From an uncultured Clostridia bacterium (lineage in GTDB: Bacteria > Bacillota > Clostridia > Christensenellales > CAG-917), in the NCBI GenBank assembly GCA_947165815.1, contig CAMVBZ010000004.1, positions 1-36,100 on the forward strand: a stretch of DNA of 36,100 nt. Reading direction: 5' to 3'. The position numbers were made by a program, and so were the translations under genes. The first letter of the stretch is position 1. Every line of letters starts with the position of its first letter. Below the pieces are notes generated by a model that did not search any database, was not told the origin of the DNA, and saw only the letters and a program-made list of their open reading frames with translations. Positions 9,701 through 20,892 of this stretch are shown one piece after another.

Positions 9701-9749
9701 AAAATAGAAAGACACACACGGATAAGTGTTAAAACATAGGAGGCTATAT

Positions 9750-10058
9750 ATGGCTGGACAAAAAATCAGAATCAAGCTCAAAGCATATGATCACGATCTC
9801 ATCGATACTTCTGCAGAGAAGATAGTTGAAACTGTAAAAGCAACAGGTACAAGAGTATCTGGACCTATCCCTCTTCCAACAGAGAAAGAGATTATTACCA
9901 TATTAAGAGCAACACACAAGTACAAAGACTCTCGTGAACAATTCGAATTAAGAACACACAAGCGTCTCATTGACATCTTTAATCCTTCACAAAAGACAAT
10001 TGAAGCATTAACAAAGCTCGATTTGCCAGCAGGTGTAGATGTCTCAATCAAATTTTAA
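9750..10058 (+). CDS. rpsJ: 30S ribosomal protein S10
   Basis: [33 protein letters not shown] at 9750 preceded by TAGGAGG (the ORF-track start at 9726 is too early). Confidence 0.97.
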   Translation: MAGQKIRIKLKAYDHDLIDTSAEKIVETVKATGTRVSGPIPLPTEKEIITILRATHKYKDSREQFELRTHKRLIDIFNPSQKTIEALTKLDLPAGVDVSIKF

Positions 10059-10094
10059 TTAGCAAATATTATTTAGTAGGAGGGTGAACTTTAC

Positions 10095-10724
10095 ATGGAT
10101 AAAGCAATCATCGGAAAGAAACTCGGAATGAGTCAAATCTTTGGAGATAACGGTATCGTAATACCTGTAACAGTTATTGAAGCAGGCCCATGCGTAGTTA
10201 CACAAGTTAAAACCAAAGAAAATGATGGATACGAAGCAATCCAAGTTGGATTTGAATCCATCAAAGAATCAAAGATCAACAAACCTCAAGCCGGTATATT
10301 TAAGAAAGCTGGTGTTGAGCCAAAGAAGTATCTTCGTGAATTTAGATTCGCTAACTGTGCTGACTATAAGCCAGGACAGGAACTAACCTGCGACATTTTT
10401 GCAGAAGGTAACAAAGTCGACGTAGTTGGAACAGCAAAAGGACATGGATTCAGCGGAACAATACAAAGATGGAATATGCATCGTGGACCAATGGCACACG
10501 GTTCAGGTTATCATCGTGGTGTAGGTTCTATGGGTTCTATCTCAGATCCAAGCAGAGTTTTCAAACTTAAACGTATGCCAGGACAATGGGGTGGCGAAAG
10601 AGTTACAATTCAAAACCTTACAGTTGTTCGCGTAGACAAAGCTCGCAATCTTCTTTTGATTAAAGGTGCAGTACCTGGAAAGGCAGGCAGCCTTGTTACA
10701 ATCAAAGAATCGGTTAAAGGTTAA
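10095..10724 (+). CDS. rplC: 50S ribosomal protein L3
   Basis: MDKAIIGKKLGMSQIFGDNG; MAHGSGYHRGVGSMG. Confidence 0.97.
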   Translation: MDKAIIGKKLGMSQIFGDNGIVIPVTVIEAGPCVVTQVKTKENDGYEAIQVGFESIKESKINKPQAGIFKKAGVEPKKYLREFRFANCADYKPGQELTCDIFAEGNKVDVVGTAKGHGFSGTIQRWNMHRGPMAHGSGYHRGVGSMGSISDPSRVFKLKRMPGQWGGERVTIQNLTVVRVDKARNLLLIKGAVPGKAGSLVTIKESVKG

Positions 10725-10738
10725 TCCGGAGGTTAGAT

Positions 10739-11362
10739 ATGGAACTTAAAGTCGTAAATATGGCCGGAAAGCAAACCGGAACAATTAAGTTAAGTGACGA
10801 GTTATTCAATCGTGAATATAATGATTCACTTATTCACCAAGTTGTAGTTTCTCAATTAGGAAACAAACGTCAAGGCACTTTCTCAGCAAAGACAAGAGCT
10901 GAAGTTAGTGGTGGTGGTATCAAACCTTTCCGTCAAAAGGGAACAGGTCATGCTCGTCAAGGATCAACAAGATCACCTAACCATGTACATGGTGGTATAG
11001 TCTTCGCAAAGAAGCCACGTAGCTTTACAACAAAGATTAATAAGGCAATGAAGGATCAAGCATTCCTTTCTGCATTATCACAAAAGATTCGTCAAAACGA
11101 AGTCGTTGTATTAGACAAGTTCGAACTTGCAGAAGCAAAGACAAAGTTAGTAGCAAATTGTGTAGATGCATTAAAGTTAGAAGGAAGCGCAAGATTTGTA
11201 TTAGCAGGATATGATGCAACAGCAGTTCTTGCTACAAGAAATATGCCAACAGTTGCAGTTACTGAAATGCGTACATTAAGCGTATATGAAGTGGTTTCTA
11301 CAAAAACACTTGTTATCGAACAAGACGCTCTTAAGCAAATAGAGGAGGGTTCAAATGACTAA
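10739..11362 (+). CDS. rplD: 50S ribosomal protein L4
   Basis: GGGIKPFRQKGTGHARQGSTRSP motif; position in operon. Confidence 0.97.
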   Translation: MELKVVNMAGKQTGTIKLSDELFNREYNDSLIHQVVVSQLGNKRQGTFSAKTRAEVSGGGIKPFRQKGTGHARQGSTRSPNHVHGGIVFAKKPRSFTTKINKAMKDQAFLSALSQKIRQNEVVVLDKFELAEAKTKLVANCVDALKLEGSARFVLAGYDATAVLATRNMPTVAVTEMRTLSVYEVVSTKTLVIEQDALKQIEEGSND

Positions 11363-11645
11363 TTATGATGTTATTTTAGCACCTGTACTTTCCGAAAAGA
11401 GCTATGACGGAATTCCAAGCAAGAAATATACTTTCAAGGTAGCCGTCAACGCAACAAAAGGACAGATTAAAGACGCAGTAGAAAAAATCTTCGGTGTCAA
11501 GGTTGCAAAAGTCAATACACTTCGTTATGACGGAAAGAAAAAGAGAATGGGCCGTTACGAAGGAAAGACAGCACAATTCAAGAAAGCAGTAGTTACACTT
11601 ACAGAAAATTCAAAAGCAATTGAATTCTTTGAAAGTTTAGCATAA
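11355..11645 (+). CDS. rplW: 50S ribosomal protein L23
   Basis: DVILAPVLSEKSYDG; KYTFKVAVNATKGQIKDAVEKIFGVKV. Confidence 0.97.
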   Translation: MTNYDVILAPVLSEKSYDGIPSKKYTFKVAVNATKGQIKDAVEKIFGVKVAKVNTLRYDGKKKRMGRYEGKTAQFKKAVVTLTENSKAIEFFESLA

Positions 11646-11660
11646 TAGGAGGACATAAAA

Positions 11661-12488
11661 ATGGCAGTTAAGAAATATAAACCAACATCTCCAGCACGCC
11701 GTTTTATGAGTGTGTCTGACTATGCAGAAATCACAGGTGACGTACGTGAACGTTCCTTAATAGTTTCAATGCCACATTCTGGTGGAAGAAACGCACAAGG
11801 TAAGATCACAGTTCGTCATATCGGTGGCGGAAACAAAACAAAGTATCGTGTTATAGATTTCAAACGTAATAAAGATGGTATTCCTGCAAAAGTTGCAGCT
11901 ATCGAATACGATCCAAATCGTTCAGCAAACATCGCATTATTATATTATGCAGATGGTGAAAAGAGATACATTATTGCACCTCTTGGATTAACAGCAGGCG
12001 ATACAGTAGTTAGCGGTGAAGATGCAGATATCAAGATTGGTAATGCACTTCCATTAAGCAAAATACCAGATGGAACAATTATTCATAACATCGAGTTCGA
12101 ACCAGGACGTGGTGGAAAGATTGCTCGTACAGCAGGTGGTTATGCTCAATTAATGGCAAAAGAAGGCAAATATGCAACACTTCGTATGCCAAGTGGAGAA
12201 ATGAGATATGTTCTTCTCACATGTAAAGCAACTATCGGCCAAGTAGGTAACTTAGACCATGAAATCATTAGCCTTGGTAAAGCTGGAAAGACAAGACACT
12301 TAGGTGTTCGTCCAACAGTTAGAGGTGTTGTAATGAACCCATGTGATCACCCACACGGTGGTGGTGAAGGTAAATCTCCAATCGGACATGCATCTCCACT
12401 TACTCCTTGGGGTAAACCAGCACTTGGATATAAGACTCGTAAACAAAAGAAGAATTCTTCCAAGTTATTAATTAAGCGTGTAAACTGA
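11661..12488 (+). CDS. rplB: 50S ribosomal protein L2
   Basis: [36 protein letters not shown]. Confidence 0.98.
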   Translation: MAVKKYKPTSPARRFMSVSDYAEITGDVRERSLIVSMPHSGGRNAQGKITVRHIGGGNKTKYRVIDFKRNKDGIPAKVAAIEYDPNRSANIALLYYADGEKRYIIAPLGLTAGDTVVSGEDADIKIGNALPLSKIPDGTIIHNIEFEPGRGGKIARTAGGYAQLMAKEGKYATLRMPSGEMRYVLLTCKATIGQVGNLDHEIISLGKAGKTRHLGVRPTVRGVVMNPCDHPHGGGEGKSPIGHASPLTPWGKPALGYKTRKQKKNSSKLLIKRVN

Positions 12489-12496
12489 GGTGAATT

Positions 12497-12775
12497 ATGA
12501 GTAGAAGTATTAAGAAAGGCCCATATGTAGAAGAAAGGCTATTAAAGAGAATCGAAGAAATGAATGAAACAGGCAAGAAAGTCGCAGTTAAGACATGGTC
12601 CCGTTCATCAACAATCTTCCCACAAATGGTTGGACATACAATCGCAGTCCACAATGGAAAGAGATTCATTTCTGTTTATGTCACCGAAGATATGGTCGGA
12701 TGTAAACTTGGAGAATTTGCTCCAACACGTACATTCACAGGACATAGTGGCGACAAGACCACAGTAGGAAAATAA
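12497..12775 (+). CDS. rpsS: 30S ribosomal protein S19
   Basis: [42 protein letters not shown]. Confidence 0.98.
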   Translation: MSRSIKKGPYVEERLLKRIEEMNETGKKVAVKTWSRSSTIFPQMVGHTIAVHNGKRFISVYVTEDMVGCKLGEFAPTRTFTGHSGDKTTVGK

Positions 12776-12788
12776 TTAGGAGGGTAAT

Positions 12789-13178
12789 ATGGCTACAAGA
12801 AGCAGAGAAAAATCAAAGGCACGTCAAGCAGCAGCTGACAAACGCCCATATGCTATCGCAAAGTACATCAGAATCTCTCCATTCAAGGTACGTGTAGTAC
12901 TCGACAATATCAGAGGAAAGGACTTAAACGAAGCAATCGGTATATTAGAAGCAACACCAAAGGCAGCTTGCGAACCAATCTTAAAGGTTGTTAACAGCGC
13001 AGCAGCTAATGCAGAAAACAATATGAATTTGGCAAGAGGCGATTTATATGTTGCAGAATGTTTTGCAGACGATGGCCCAACACTCAAGAGAGTTAGACCA
13101 ATGTCCAAAGGTAGAGCATATCGTATCAATAAACGCACATGTCATATAACAGTCATTCTTGACGTGAAAAATGCATAA
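12789..13178 (+). CDS. rplV: 50S ribosomal protein L22
   Basis: [50 protein letters not shown]. Confidence 0.97.
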   Translation: MATRSREKSKARQAAADKRPYAIAKYIRISPFKVRVVLDNIRGKDLNEAIGILEATPKAACEPILKVVNSAAANAENNMNLARGDLYVAECFADDGPTLKRVRPMSKGRAYRINKRTCHITVILDVKNA

Positions 13179-13189
13179 GGAGATATAGT

Positions 13190-13861
13190 ATGGGACAAAA
13201 AGTCAATCCACATGGACTAAGAGTCGGTATCAACAAGGGATGGAATGCAAATTGGTATGCAGATAAATCCAAGTTCGCAGATTTCATCGTTGAAGATGAC
13301 AAAATCCGTAAGTTCATTAAAACAAAATACTACGAAAATGCAATTTCAAAGATCGTTATCGAGAGAAATATTGACAATTTAACAGTAAATATCTATTCTG
13401 GCCAATCCGGTATCCTTATTGGAAAAGCTGGTGCAGGTGTAAATCAAATCATCGAAGAAGTCAAGAGTCTCATCAAAGATGACCATCGTAATGTAAGAGT
13501 AAACATCTACGAAGTAAAACATGTAGATAGTGACGCACAACTCGTAGCAGAATCAATAGCAAAACAATTAGAAAATAGAGCATCATTCCGTAGGGCAATG
13601 AAACAAGCTCAATCAAGAGCAATGAAAGCCGGAGTAAAAGGAATCAAGACAAAAGTTAGTGGTCGTTTAGATGGTGCAGAAATTGCAAGATCTGAAAGTT
13701 ATCATGAAGGTTCAATTCCTCTTCAAACACTCAGAGCAGATATCGATTACGGTGTAGCAACAGCTCACACAACATTCGGTGCAATCGGTGTAAAGGTTTG
13801 GATTTATAAAGGCGAAAAGAGAACAATAAAAGAAGGAGGTACCGCAAATGTTAATGCCTAA
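13190..13861 (+). CDS. rpsC: 30S ribosomal protein S3
   Basis: [28 protein letters not shown] domain region. Confidence 0.98.
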   Translation: MGQKVNPHGLRVGINKGWNANWYADKSKFADFIVEDDKIRKFIKTKYYENAISKIVIERNIDNLTVNIYSGQSGILIGKAGAGVNQIIEEVKSLIKDDHRNVRVNIYEVKHVDSDAQLVAESIAKQLENRASFRRAMKQAQSRAMKAGVKGIKTKVSGRLDGAEIARSESYHEGSIPLQTLRADIDYGVATAHTTFGAIGVKVWIYKGEKRTIKEGGTANVNA

Positions 13862-14279
13862 ACGTGTCAAAAGACGTAAACAACAAAGAGGCAGAATGAA
13901 GGGTATTGCTACAAAAGGTAATTACGTAGCATATGGCGAGTATGGACTTCAAGCTCAAGAGCCATGCTGGATCACAGCAAACCAAATAGAGGCAGCCCGT
14001 GTAGCCATGACAAGATTTATTCGCCGTGGCGGTCAAGTATGGGTTGATATATTCCCTCACAAGCCAGTAACAAAGAAGCCACTTGGAACTCGTATGGGTA
14101 GTGGTAAAGGATCTCCAGAATTCTGGGTAGCAGTAGTAAAGCCAGGTCGCGTAATGTTTGAAATAGCAGGAGTTGACGAGGCAACAGCAAAAGAGGCACT
14201 TCGTCTCGCAGGATCAAAACTTCCAATTAAGTGTAAGGTTATCGCAGCAGAAAAGAAGGCCGAAGGTGGTGAACAATGA
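13848..14279 (+). CDS. rplP: 50S ribosomal protein L16
   Basis: [19 protein letters not shown]; overlaps the rpsC 3' end by 14 nt. Confidence 0.97.
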   Translation: MLMPKRVKRRKQQRGRMKGIATKGNYVAYGEYGLQAQEPCWITANQIEAARVAMTRFIRRGGQVWVDIFPHKPVTKKPLGTRMGSGKGSPEFWVAVVKPGRVMFEIAGVDEATAKEALRLAGSKLPIKCKVIAAEKKAEGGEQ

Positions 14280-14485
14280 AAGGTAAACAAGTAAACGAAA
14301 TGACAGATAAAGAGCTTGCAGCAAAGCTTGACGAACTCAAATCTGAGTTGTTCTTCCTACGCTTAAAGCATGCTACAAATCAACTAGACAACCCAATGGT
14401 TTTAGTTGAAACAAGACGTGACATTGCTCGCGTTAAGACAGTTATTCGCCAAAGAGAAATCGCAAAGGCGAAAGAAGCAAAGTAA
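14276..14485 (+). CDS. rpmC: 50S ribosomal protein L29
   Basis: [33 protein letters not shown]. Confidence 0.95.
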   Translation: MKGKQVNEMTDKELAAKLDELKSELFFLRLKHATNQLDNPMVLVETRRDIARVKTVIRQREIAKAKEAK

Positions 14486-14501
14486 TACGGAGGATAGATA
14501 A

Positions 14502-14762
14502 ATGGAAGAAAAAAGAAACCTTCGCAAGGAAAGAGTAGGAATAGTTGTATCAAACAAAATGGATAAGACCATAACAGTTCAAATCACAGAAAGATATAAA
14601 CATCCTTTATATAAGAAGATTTTGAAACGTTCAAAGAAATTCTTGGCACATGATGAGAAGAATGAAGCTGAAATCGGAGATAAAGTCCTAATCGCTGAAA
14701 CTCGTCCTCTCTCCAAGAACAAACATTTCCGTCTCGTTGAAATCATCGAGAAGGCTAAATAA
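14502..14762 (+). CDS. rpsQ: 30S ribosomal protein S17
   Basis: [21 protein letters not shown]...[14 protein letters not shown]. Confidence 0.97.
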   Translation: MEEKRNLRKERVGIVVSNKMDKTITVQITERYKHPLYKKILKRSKKFLAHDEKNEAEIGDKVLIAETRPLSKNKHFRLVEIIEKAK

Positions 14763-14777
14763 TGGGGAGGCAGTATT

Positions 14778-15146
14778 ATGGTACAACCACAGACAAGACT
14801 TAAAGTTGCCGACAATAGCGGCGCAAAAGAAATTATGTGTATCAGAGTTCTTGGCGGTTCATTCCGTAGATCAGGTGGTATTGGTGATATTATCGTTGCA
14901 AGCGTTAAATCAGCAATCTCTGGTGGAAAAGTCAAGAAAGGTGATGTAGTAAAAGCAGTTATAGTTCGTACGCATTTCCCAGTACGTAGAAACGATGGTA
15001 GCACAGTAGTATTTGATGATAACGCAGCAGTTATTATTGATGAACAAAAGCAACCAGTTGGAACACGTATCTTTGGGCCTATTGCAAGAGAACTAAGAGA
15101 TAAAGACTTCGGCAAGATTATATCTCTTGCACCAGAAGTATTATAA
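14778..15146 (+). CDS. rplN: 50S ribosomal protein L14
   Basis: [27 protein letters not shown]. Confidence 0.98.
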   Translation: MVQPQTRLKVADNSGAKEIMCIRVLGGSFRRSGGIGDIIVASVKSAISGGKVKKGDVVKAVIVRTHFPVRRNDGSTVVFDDNAAVIIDEQKQPVGTRIFGPIARELRDKDFGKIISLAPEVL

Positions 15147-15158
15147 GAGGAGGGTATT

Positions 15159-15566
15159 ATGAAATTAAGTGTTAAAAAAGGTGACACCGTAATGGTAATA
15201 TCCGGTAAAGACAAAGGCAAAACTGGAAAAATCTTAGCAGTTGATACAAAGACTGGAAGAATTTATGTTGAAGGAATCAACATAGTTGCAAAGAGCAAGA
15301 AACCTCGTAGTGCACAAGATAAAGGTGGAATCATTAAGCAAGAAGGCAAGATCGATGCATCTAACGTTATGGTCGTTTGCCCACAATGTGGTGAAGTCAT
15401 CAGAGTTGCACACAAAGAGCAAGAAGGAAAAGATGGAAAGAAAAAATTCGTCCGTGTTTGTCCTAAGTGCGGTGTTGTATTAGAGGAAAAGAAAGTTACA
15501 GCAAAGAAAGCTGCAAAGAAAGCTGCAAAAAAGAAAGTAGAAAAGAAAGCAGCAGATGAAGAATAA
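15159..15566 (+). CDS. rplX: 50S ribosomal protein L24 with zinc-ribbon cysteines and Lys/Ala-rich C-terminal tail
   Basis: [33 protein letters not shown]...[38 protein letters not shown]. Confidence 0.95.
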   Translation: MKLSVKKGDTVMVISGKDKGKTGKILAVDTKTGRIYVEGINIVAKSKKPRSAQDKGGIIKQEGKIDASNVMVVCPQCGEVIRVAHKEQEGKDGKKKFVRVCPKCGVVLEEKKVTAKKAAKKAAKKKVEKKAADEE

Positions 15567-15580
15567 TCGTGGAGGACAAA

Positions 15581-16183
15581 ATGGCGGAGAAAAAGAATAC
15601 TCAGGTTGCTAAGGCACCTGCAACCGATATTAATGTCGCTGAAAGATACAGACTTAAGACAATGTATAAGAATGAAGTCGTTCCAGCACTTATTAAGCGT
15701 TTTGGATATACAAACGTTAATCAAGTACCAAAGATTGACAAAATCGTTCTCAACATGGGTCTTGGTGATGTAAAAGACAACACAAAGAGCTTACAACTCG
15801 CAGTAGAAGAGTTGAAAGTAATCGCTGGACAAAAGCCAGTTATTACAAAAGCTAAGAAGAGCGTTGCAAACTTCAAAGTAAGAGAAAACCAAGATGTCGG
15901 TGCAAAGGTTACACTTCGTGGAAACCAAATGTACGACTTCTTTGATAAACTCGTTTCTATAGCTCTCCCAAGAGTTAGAGACTTTAGAGGTGTATCAACA
16001 AAATCATTTGACGGAAGAGGAAACTATGCTCTTGGTATCAAAGAACAATTAATCTTCCCAGAAATCGAATTCGACAAGATCGAAAAGATTCGTGGTTTTG
16101 ATGTTTGCATCGTAACAACAGCAGTTAACGATGAAGAGGCACGTGAGTTATTAAAACTCATGGGAATGCCTTTTGCAAAATAA
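15581..16183 (+). CDS. rplE: 50S ribosomal protein L5 with N-terminal extension
   Basis: [43 protein letters not shown] at 15581 with SD GGAGG at 15571 (the ORF-track GTG at 15569 overlaps the SD). Confidence 0.95.
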   Translation: MAEKKNTQVAKAPATDINVAERYRLKTMYKNEVVPALIKRFGYTNVNQVPKIDKIVLNMGLGDVKDNTKSLQLAVEELKVIAGQKPVITKAKKSVANFKVRENQDVGAKVTLRGNQMYDFFDKLVSIALPRVRDFRGVSTKSFDGRGNYALGIKEQLIFPEIEFDKIEKIRGFDVCIVTTAVNDEEARELLKLMGMPFAK

Positions 16184-16197
16184 TGGAGGACTGAATT

Positions 16198-16383
16198 ATG
16201 GCAAGAACAGCATTAAAGAATAAACAAGCCAAAAAGCAAAAGTTCAGCACACGTGAATATACACGTTGCAAGATTTGTGGTCGTCCACATGCAGTTTTAA
16301 GAAAGTATGGTATTTGTCGTGTTTGCTTCAGAGATTTAGCTTACAAAGGTGAAATCCCTGGTGTAAAGAAGGCAAGTTGGTAA
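16198..16383 (+). CDS. rpsN: 30S ribosomal protein S14, zinc-binding type
   Basis: 61 aa; [38 protein letters not shown]. Confidence 0.97.
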   Translation: MARTALKNKQAKKQKFSTREYTRCKICGRPHAVLRKYGICRVCFRDLAYKGEIPGVKKASW

Positions 16384-16398
16384 GAGGAGGAAGATAAA

Positions 16399-16794
16399 AT
16401 GACAGATCCTATTGCAGATATGCTTACAAGAATTCGTAACGCATTAACAGTAAAGAAAGAAAAGGTCGAAATACCTGCCTCTAAACTTAAAATAGACATT
16501 GCTAACATCCTCGTAAAAGAAGGATATATTCAAGCATGTGAGGTAATTGAAGCAAAACCACAAAATTCTATCGTACTTACACTTAAGTATGCACAAAATA
16601 AGAATTTGAAAGTTATCACTGGACTCGAAAGAGTATCAAAGCCAGGACTTCGTGTTTATGCAGACGTAAACAATATACCAAAGGTATATAATGGACTCGG
16701 TATCGCAATCTTATCTACATCAAAGGGAATCCTTTCAGATAAGGAAGCAAGAGCAATGAACGTTGGTGGCGAAGTATTAGCAAAGATTTGGTAA
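16399..16794 (+). CDS. rpsH: 30S ribosomal protein S8
   Basis: [42 protein letters not shown]. Confidence 0.98.
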   Translation: MTDPIADMLTRIRNALTVKKEKVEIPASKLKIDIANILVKEGYIQACEVIEAKPQNSIVLTLKYAQNKNLKVITGLERVSKPGLRVYADVNNIPKVYNGLGIAILSTSKGILSDKEARAMNVGGEVLAKIW

Positions 16795-16807
16795 GGAGGA
16801 AGTAAAA

Positions 16808-17350
16808 ATGTCAAGAATAGGTAGAGAACCAATTAAGCTTCCAAGCAATGTTAAGTTTGAAAACAAAGACAACCTTATCACAATTTCTGGTCCACTTGGA
16901 ACATTAACACAAGAAGTTGCAAAATCAATCACAGTTGAATGTGAAGATGGTGTTATCCATGTAAAACGTAGCTCAGATGTTAAAGAACAAAGAGCATTAC
17001 ACGGATTATATCGTGCTTTACTCAACAACATGGTAATTGGAGTATCAAAAGGCTTCGAAAAGACAGTTGTTGCACAAGGTGTTGGTTTTAAGATTTCACT
17101 TCAAGGTAGCAACAAGCTAGTCATGGACATCGGATTCTCTCATCCAGTAGAATTCGTTGCACCAGCAGGAATTAAGTTTGAATTACGTCAACCTTTAGAA
17201 ATCACAGTAATCGGTGCAGATAGACAAGTAGTTGGACAAACAGCAGCATCTATCAAAGCAATCAAGAAGATTGAACCATATCATGGATATGGATTCCATT
17301 ACAAAGATGAAAAAGTCGTACTCAAACCAGGTAAGACAACCGGTAAATAA
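16808..17350 (+). CDS. rplF: 50S ribosomal protein L6
   Basis: MSRIGREPIKLPSNV; IKKIEPYHGYGFHYKDEKVVLKPGKTTGK. Confidence 0.98.
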   Translation: MSRIGREPIKLPSNVKFENKDNLITISGPLGTLTQEVAKSITVECEDGVIHVKRSSDVKEQRALHGLYRALLNNMVIGVSKGFEKTVVAQGVGFKISLQGSNKLVMDIGFSHPVEFVAPAGIKFELRQPLEITVIGADRQVVGQTAASIKAIKKIEPYHGYGFHYKDEKVVLKPGKTTGK

Positions 17351-17364
17351 TGTGAGGTAGAATT

Positions 17365-17733
17365 ATGATTAGCAAGAAAAATAAAAATTCAGAAAGATTA
17401 ATACGTCATAAGAGAGTGCGTACAAAGATCAGCGGAACAGCAGCAAGACCACGTCTCGCAGTATACCGCAGCACAAATCATATCTATGCACAAGTTATAG
17501 ATGACGTTGCTCAAAAGACTCTCTGTGCAGCAAGCACAGTAGAAAAAGAAGTTGCAGCTAAAGTCAAAGACTTAAACAAAACAGATGCAGCTAAAGTTGT
17601 CGGTGCAGCAGTTGCAAAGAAAGCTTTAGAATTAAACATCAGTGAAGTAGTATTTGACAGAGGTGGCTATGTCTATACTGGAAGAGTACAAGCTCTTGCA
17701 GAAGGTGCCAGAGAAGCTGGACTAAAATTCTAA
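17365..17733 (+). CDS. rplR: 50S ribosomal protein L18
   Basis: [34 protein letters not shown]. Confidence 0.97.
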   Translation: MISKKNKNSERLIRHKRVRTKISGTAARPRLAVYRSTNHIYAQVIDDVAQKTLCAASTVEKEVAAKVKDLNKTDAAKVVGAAVAKKALELNISEVVFDRGGYVYTGRVQALAEGAREAGLKF

Positions 17734-17743
17734 GGAGGATACT

Positions 17744-18253
17744 ATGGCAAAACGTGACGAAAGAAAAGATAGAAGAGAACAAGAAGAAGAACTCATCAAG
17801 ACAACTATTGCTGTAAATCGTGTTACAAAGGTTGTTAAAGGTGGTCGTAATATGCGTTTCGCAGTCCTCGCAGTAGTTGGAGACGGAAAAGGATCAGTAG
17901 GTATTGGTCTTGGAAAGTCTGCAGAAGTTCCAGAAGCAATTGAGAAAGCATATGCAGCAGCAAAGCGTGATATGGCTCCAATCGCATTAAAGGGAAGCAC
18001 AATTCCACACAAGACAATAGGCAAATTCGAAACAGCAAAAGTTCTTTTATTGCCAGCAGAAGAAGGTACTGGAGTTATCGCTGGTGGTCCAGTTCGTGCA
18101 GTACTTGAAGCAGCAGGTGTAAAAGACATTCGTACAAAAGCACACGGTTCACGTAATTCAAACAACTGTGCAAAAGCAACACTTCAAGGATTACGTTCAC
18201 TCCGTACAGCAGAGCAAATCGCTCAACTCCGTGGAGTTGAAGTAGAGGGCTAA
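17744..18253 (+). CDS. rpsE: 30S ribosomal protein S5
   Basis: TIAVNRVTKVVKGGRNMRFAVLAVVGDGKGSVGIGLGKS. Confidence 0.98.
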   Translation: MAKRDERKDRREQEEELIKTTIAVNRVTKVVKGGRNMRFAVLAVVGDGKGSVGIGLGKSAEVPEAIEKAYAAAKRDMAPIALKGSTIPHKTIGKFETAKVLLLPAEEGTGVIAGGPVRAVLEAAGVKDIRTKAHGSRNSNNCAKATLQGLRSLRTAEQIAQLRGVEVEG

Positions 18254-18263
18254 GGAGGAAGTT

Positions 18264-18464
18264 ATGGTTAAGAAAGCAGAACAAGTGAAAATGATTAAAG
18301 TCACACTCGTAAAGTCAACAATAGCTTGCCTTAAGAATCAAAAAGCCAATGCAGCTGCACTTGGACTTCACAAAGTTGGAGATTCCAATGTTGTAGCAGA
18401 TAATGCTGCAATTAGAGGCAAAATAAACAAGATTTCACACCTTGTAAAAGTTGAGGAAATCTAA
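18264..18464 (+). CDS. rpmD: 50S ribosomal protein L30
   Basis: 66 aa; [34 protein letters not shown]. Confidence 0.93.
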   Translation: MVKKAEQVKMIKVTLVKSTIACLKNQKANAAALGLHKVGDSNVVADNAAIRGKINKISHLVKVEEI

Positions 18465-18477
18465 GAGGAGGAGTATA

Positions 18478-18927
18478 ATGTATATTCAAGAATTAAAGAA
18501 TGCAGAAAACGAGAAAAAATCCTCCAAGAGAGTAGGACGTGGTATTGGCTCTGGAATGGGCAAAACATCTACCCGCGGACACAAAGGTCAATGGGCAAGA
18601 ACAGGTGGTGGAGTACGTCCAAACTTCGAAGGTGGCCAAATGCCATTAACAAGACGTGTACCAAAGCGTGGATTCAATAATGCACAATTTGCACATGTTT
18701 ATTCCGAAGTTAATGTAGGATCACTCGAAATATTCGAAAATGGTGAAGTAGTAGATGCAGCAGCATTACTCGAAAGAAGAATTCTTTCAAAGATTCAACC
18801 ATATGGTATCAAAATTTTAGGTAACGGAGAACTCACAAAGTCTTTAACAGTTAAGGCAGAAAAGTTCACAGGATCTGCAAAAGAAAAAATCGAAAAAGCA
18901 GGCGGTAAAGTAGAGGAAGTTAAATAA
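18478..18927 (+). CDS. rplO: 50S ribosomal protein L15
   Basis: [53 protein letters not shown] 18478 preceded by AGGAGGAG. Confidence 0.96.
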   Translation: MYIQELKNAENEKKSSKRVGRGIGSGMGKTSTRGHKGQWARTGGGVRPNFEGGQMPLTRRVPKRGFNNAQFAHVYSEVNVGSLEIFENGEVVDAAALLERRILSKIQPYGIKILGNGELTKSLTVKAEKFTGSAKEKIEKAGGKVEEVK

Positions 18928-18929
18928 TT

Positions 18930-20258
18930 ATGTTTGAGACGTTGCGAAATGCATTAAAAGATAGAGATATAAGACTTAAGATCTTATACACCGTTCTCTT
19001 GATTATAGTCTACAGAATAGGATGTTATATTCCTGTCCCTGGACTTGATCCAACAACGGTACAAAGTACAATAGCAAGCAGTGAATTCTTAGGAATTCTA
19101 TCAACAATTACTGGTGGTTCATTACAAAACGCCACATTGTTCTCTCTTGGTATTTTACCATTCATTAATGCATTCATCATTATGCAACTCTTGACTCTAG
19201 TTATCCCTGCACTTTCTAGATTAAGTAAAGAAGGCGAAGACGGAAGAAAGAAACTCACACAAATCACAAGATACTTTGCAGTTGTACTCGCAATAGTACA
19301 AGCAATTGGTATTGTTGTAGGTTGGAAGAGTGCAATTACATCTGTATTCTCATTTGAAGCTGGATGGGCAAACCCATATGTAACTATGGCATGTATTATC
19401 CTCATTCTTTGTGGTGGTAGTATCATGGTTATGTGGCTCGCAGAAAGAATCACAGAATACGGAATTAGCAACGGTTCTTCATTAATCATCTTCGTTGGTA
19501 TTATCGCAGGTGGCGGCACAACAATAGCTGGAGCAATCAAGACTATCGTTGACGGTTCACTTTGGACATATATTTGGTACTTAATCGGATATGTTGTAGT
19601 AATCGTATTGATTTTTGCTCTCATCGTCTTCACAGACTTATCAGAGCGTAGAATTAAAGTTCAATATGCAAAGCAAGTAAAAGGAAACAAGATGTATGGT
19701 GGACAATCAACATATATTCCTATCAGAATTAATGCTGGTGGAGTTATGCCAATCATTTTCGCATCATCACTTTGTATGTTCCCACAAATGATATTTGCTT
19801 TGTTTGCACCAACATCTGATGCATATATTTGGTATGCACAACACATGGGTTCAGGAACATGGGTTTACTATGTATTCCTTACATTGTTAATATTCTTCTT
19901 CTCATTCTTCTATGCACAAATTCAATTCAATCCAGAAGATGTAGCAAAGAACATTCAACAATATGGTGGATTTATCCCAGGAATTAGAGCAGGTAAGCCA
20001 ACAAGTGACTTCTTAAAGCGTATTTCAAATAGAATTACATTGTTTGGAGCATTCTTCCTTGCAATTATTGCATTGATTCCAACATTCATATTCAATTTGT
20101 TATCTGGTTCAGGAAGCCCAGTAGTAAATGGACCTCTCCAATTAGGTGGTGCATTCTCAGCAACAGGATTATTAATCGTAGTTTCTGTAGCACTTGAACT
20201 TAACAAGCAACTAGAATCTCAAATAATGATGAAGCATTACAAAGGTTTCTTAAAATAA
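18930..20258 (+). CDS. secY: Preprotein translocase subunit SecY
   Basis: 442 aa, about 10 TM; RIGCYIPVPGLDP, SLGILPFINAFIIMQLL, GGFIPGIRAGKPTSDFL. Confidence 0.98.
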   Translation: MFETLRNALKDRDIRLKILYTVLLIIVYRIGCYIPVPGLDPTTVQSTIASSEFLGILSTITGGSLQNATLFSLGILPFINAFIIMQLLTLVIPALSRLSKEGEDGRKKLTQITRYFAVVLAIVQAIGIVVGWKSAITSVFSFEAGWANPYVTMACIILILCGGSIMVMWLAERITEYGISNGSSLIIFVGIIAGGGTTIAGAIKTIVDGSLWTYIWYLIGYVVVIVLIFALIVFTDLSERRIKVQYAKQVKGNKMYGGQSTYIPIRINAGGVMPIIFASSLCMFPQMIFALFAPTSDAYIWYAQHMGSGTWVYYVFLTLLIFFFSFFYAQIQFNPEDVAKNIQQYGGFIPGIRAGKPTSDFLKRISNRITLFGAFFLAIIALIPTFIFNLLSGSGSPVVNGPLQLGGAFSATGLLIVVSVALELNKQLESQIMMKHYKGFLK

Positions 20259-20271
20259 TTAGGAGAGAAAA

Positions 20272-20892
20272 ATGAAAAGAAATATCGTATTACTTGGAGC
20301 ACCAGGATCTGGAAAAGGAACACAAGCAGCTTTCATAGCTAAAGAGTATGGAATTCCACATATTTCTACAGGAGATATCTTCCGTAAGAATATTAGTGAA
20401 CATACAGCTTTAGGTGATTTAGCAAAATCATATATGGATAAAGGTTTATTAGTACCTGATGAAGTAGTTATTGGTTTAGTTGAATCAAGATTAAAAGAAG
20501 CAGATTGTGCAAACGGATATATTCTAGATGGTTTCCCACGTACAATAGCACAAGCAGAAGCACTTGAGAAAGTTGCATCTCTTGATGTTGCATTAAATTT
20601 CTATGTACCATTCGATGTTATTATAGAAAGATTGTCTGATAGAAGAGTATGTGTTTGTGGAGCAACATATTCCGCAAAGATGCTCAACGGAGAGACAAAG
20701 TGCAGCAAGTGTGGAAAAGAGGTGTTCCAACGTGATGATGATAAAGCAGAGACAGTTAAAGCTCGTTTGGAAGTTTATCAAAACCAAACAGAGCCTTTAA
20801 TTGGTTTCTATAAGTCAAAAGGAATTCTTAGTGATATTACAGTATCTACTATTGAAGGTACTTTTGAGAATGTAAAGAAGGTTTTAGGTTAA
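20272..20892 (+). CDS. adk: Adenylate kinase (zinc-binding lid type)
   Basis: LLGAPGSGKGTQAAFIAKEYGIPHISTGDIFR; ILDGFPRTIAQA; lid cysteines CVCGATY...CSKCG. Confidence 0.97.
   Translation: MKRNIVLLGAPGSGKGTQAAFIAKEYGIPHISTGDIFRKNISEHTALGDLAKSYMDKGLLVPDEVVIGLVESRLKEADCANGYILDGFPRTIAQAEALEKVASLDVALNFYVPFDVIIERLSDRRVCVCGATYSAKMLNGETKCSKCGKEVFQRDDDKAETVKARLEVYQNQTEPLIGFYKSKGILSDITVSTIEGTFENVKKVLG

Noticed and set aside
14579-15220. 213-aa minus-strand ORF opposite rpsQ-rplN.
   Set aside because: Shadow ORF antisense to strongly supported ribosomal protein genes; no recognisable motif or SD. The same applies to the other minus-strand ORFs across 9750-25276, e.g. 19025-19633, 3583-4044 and 15263-15724.
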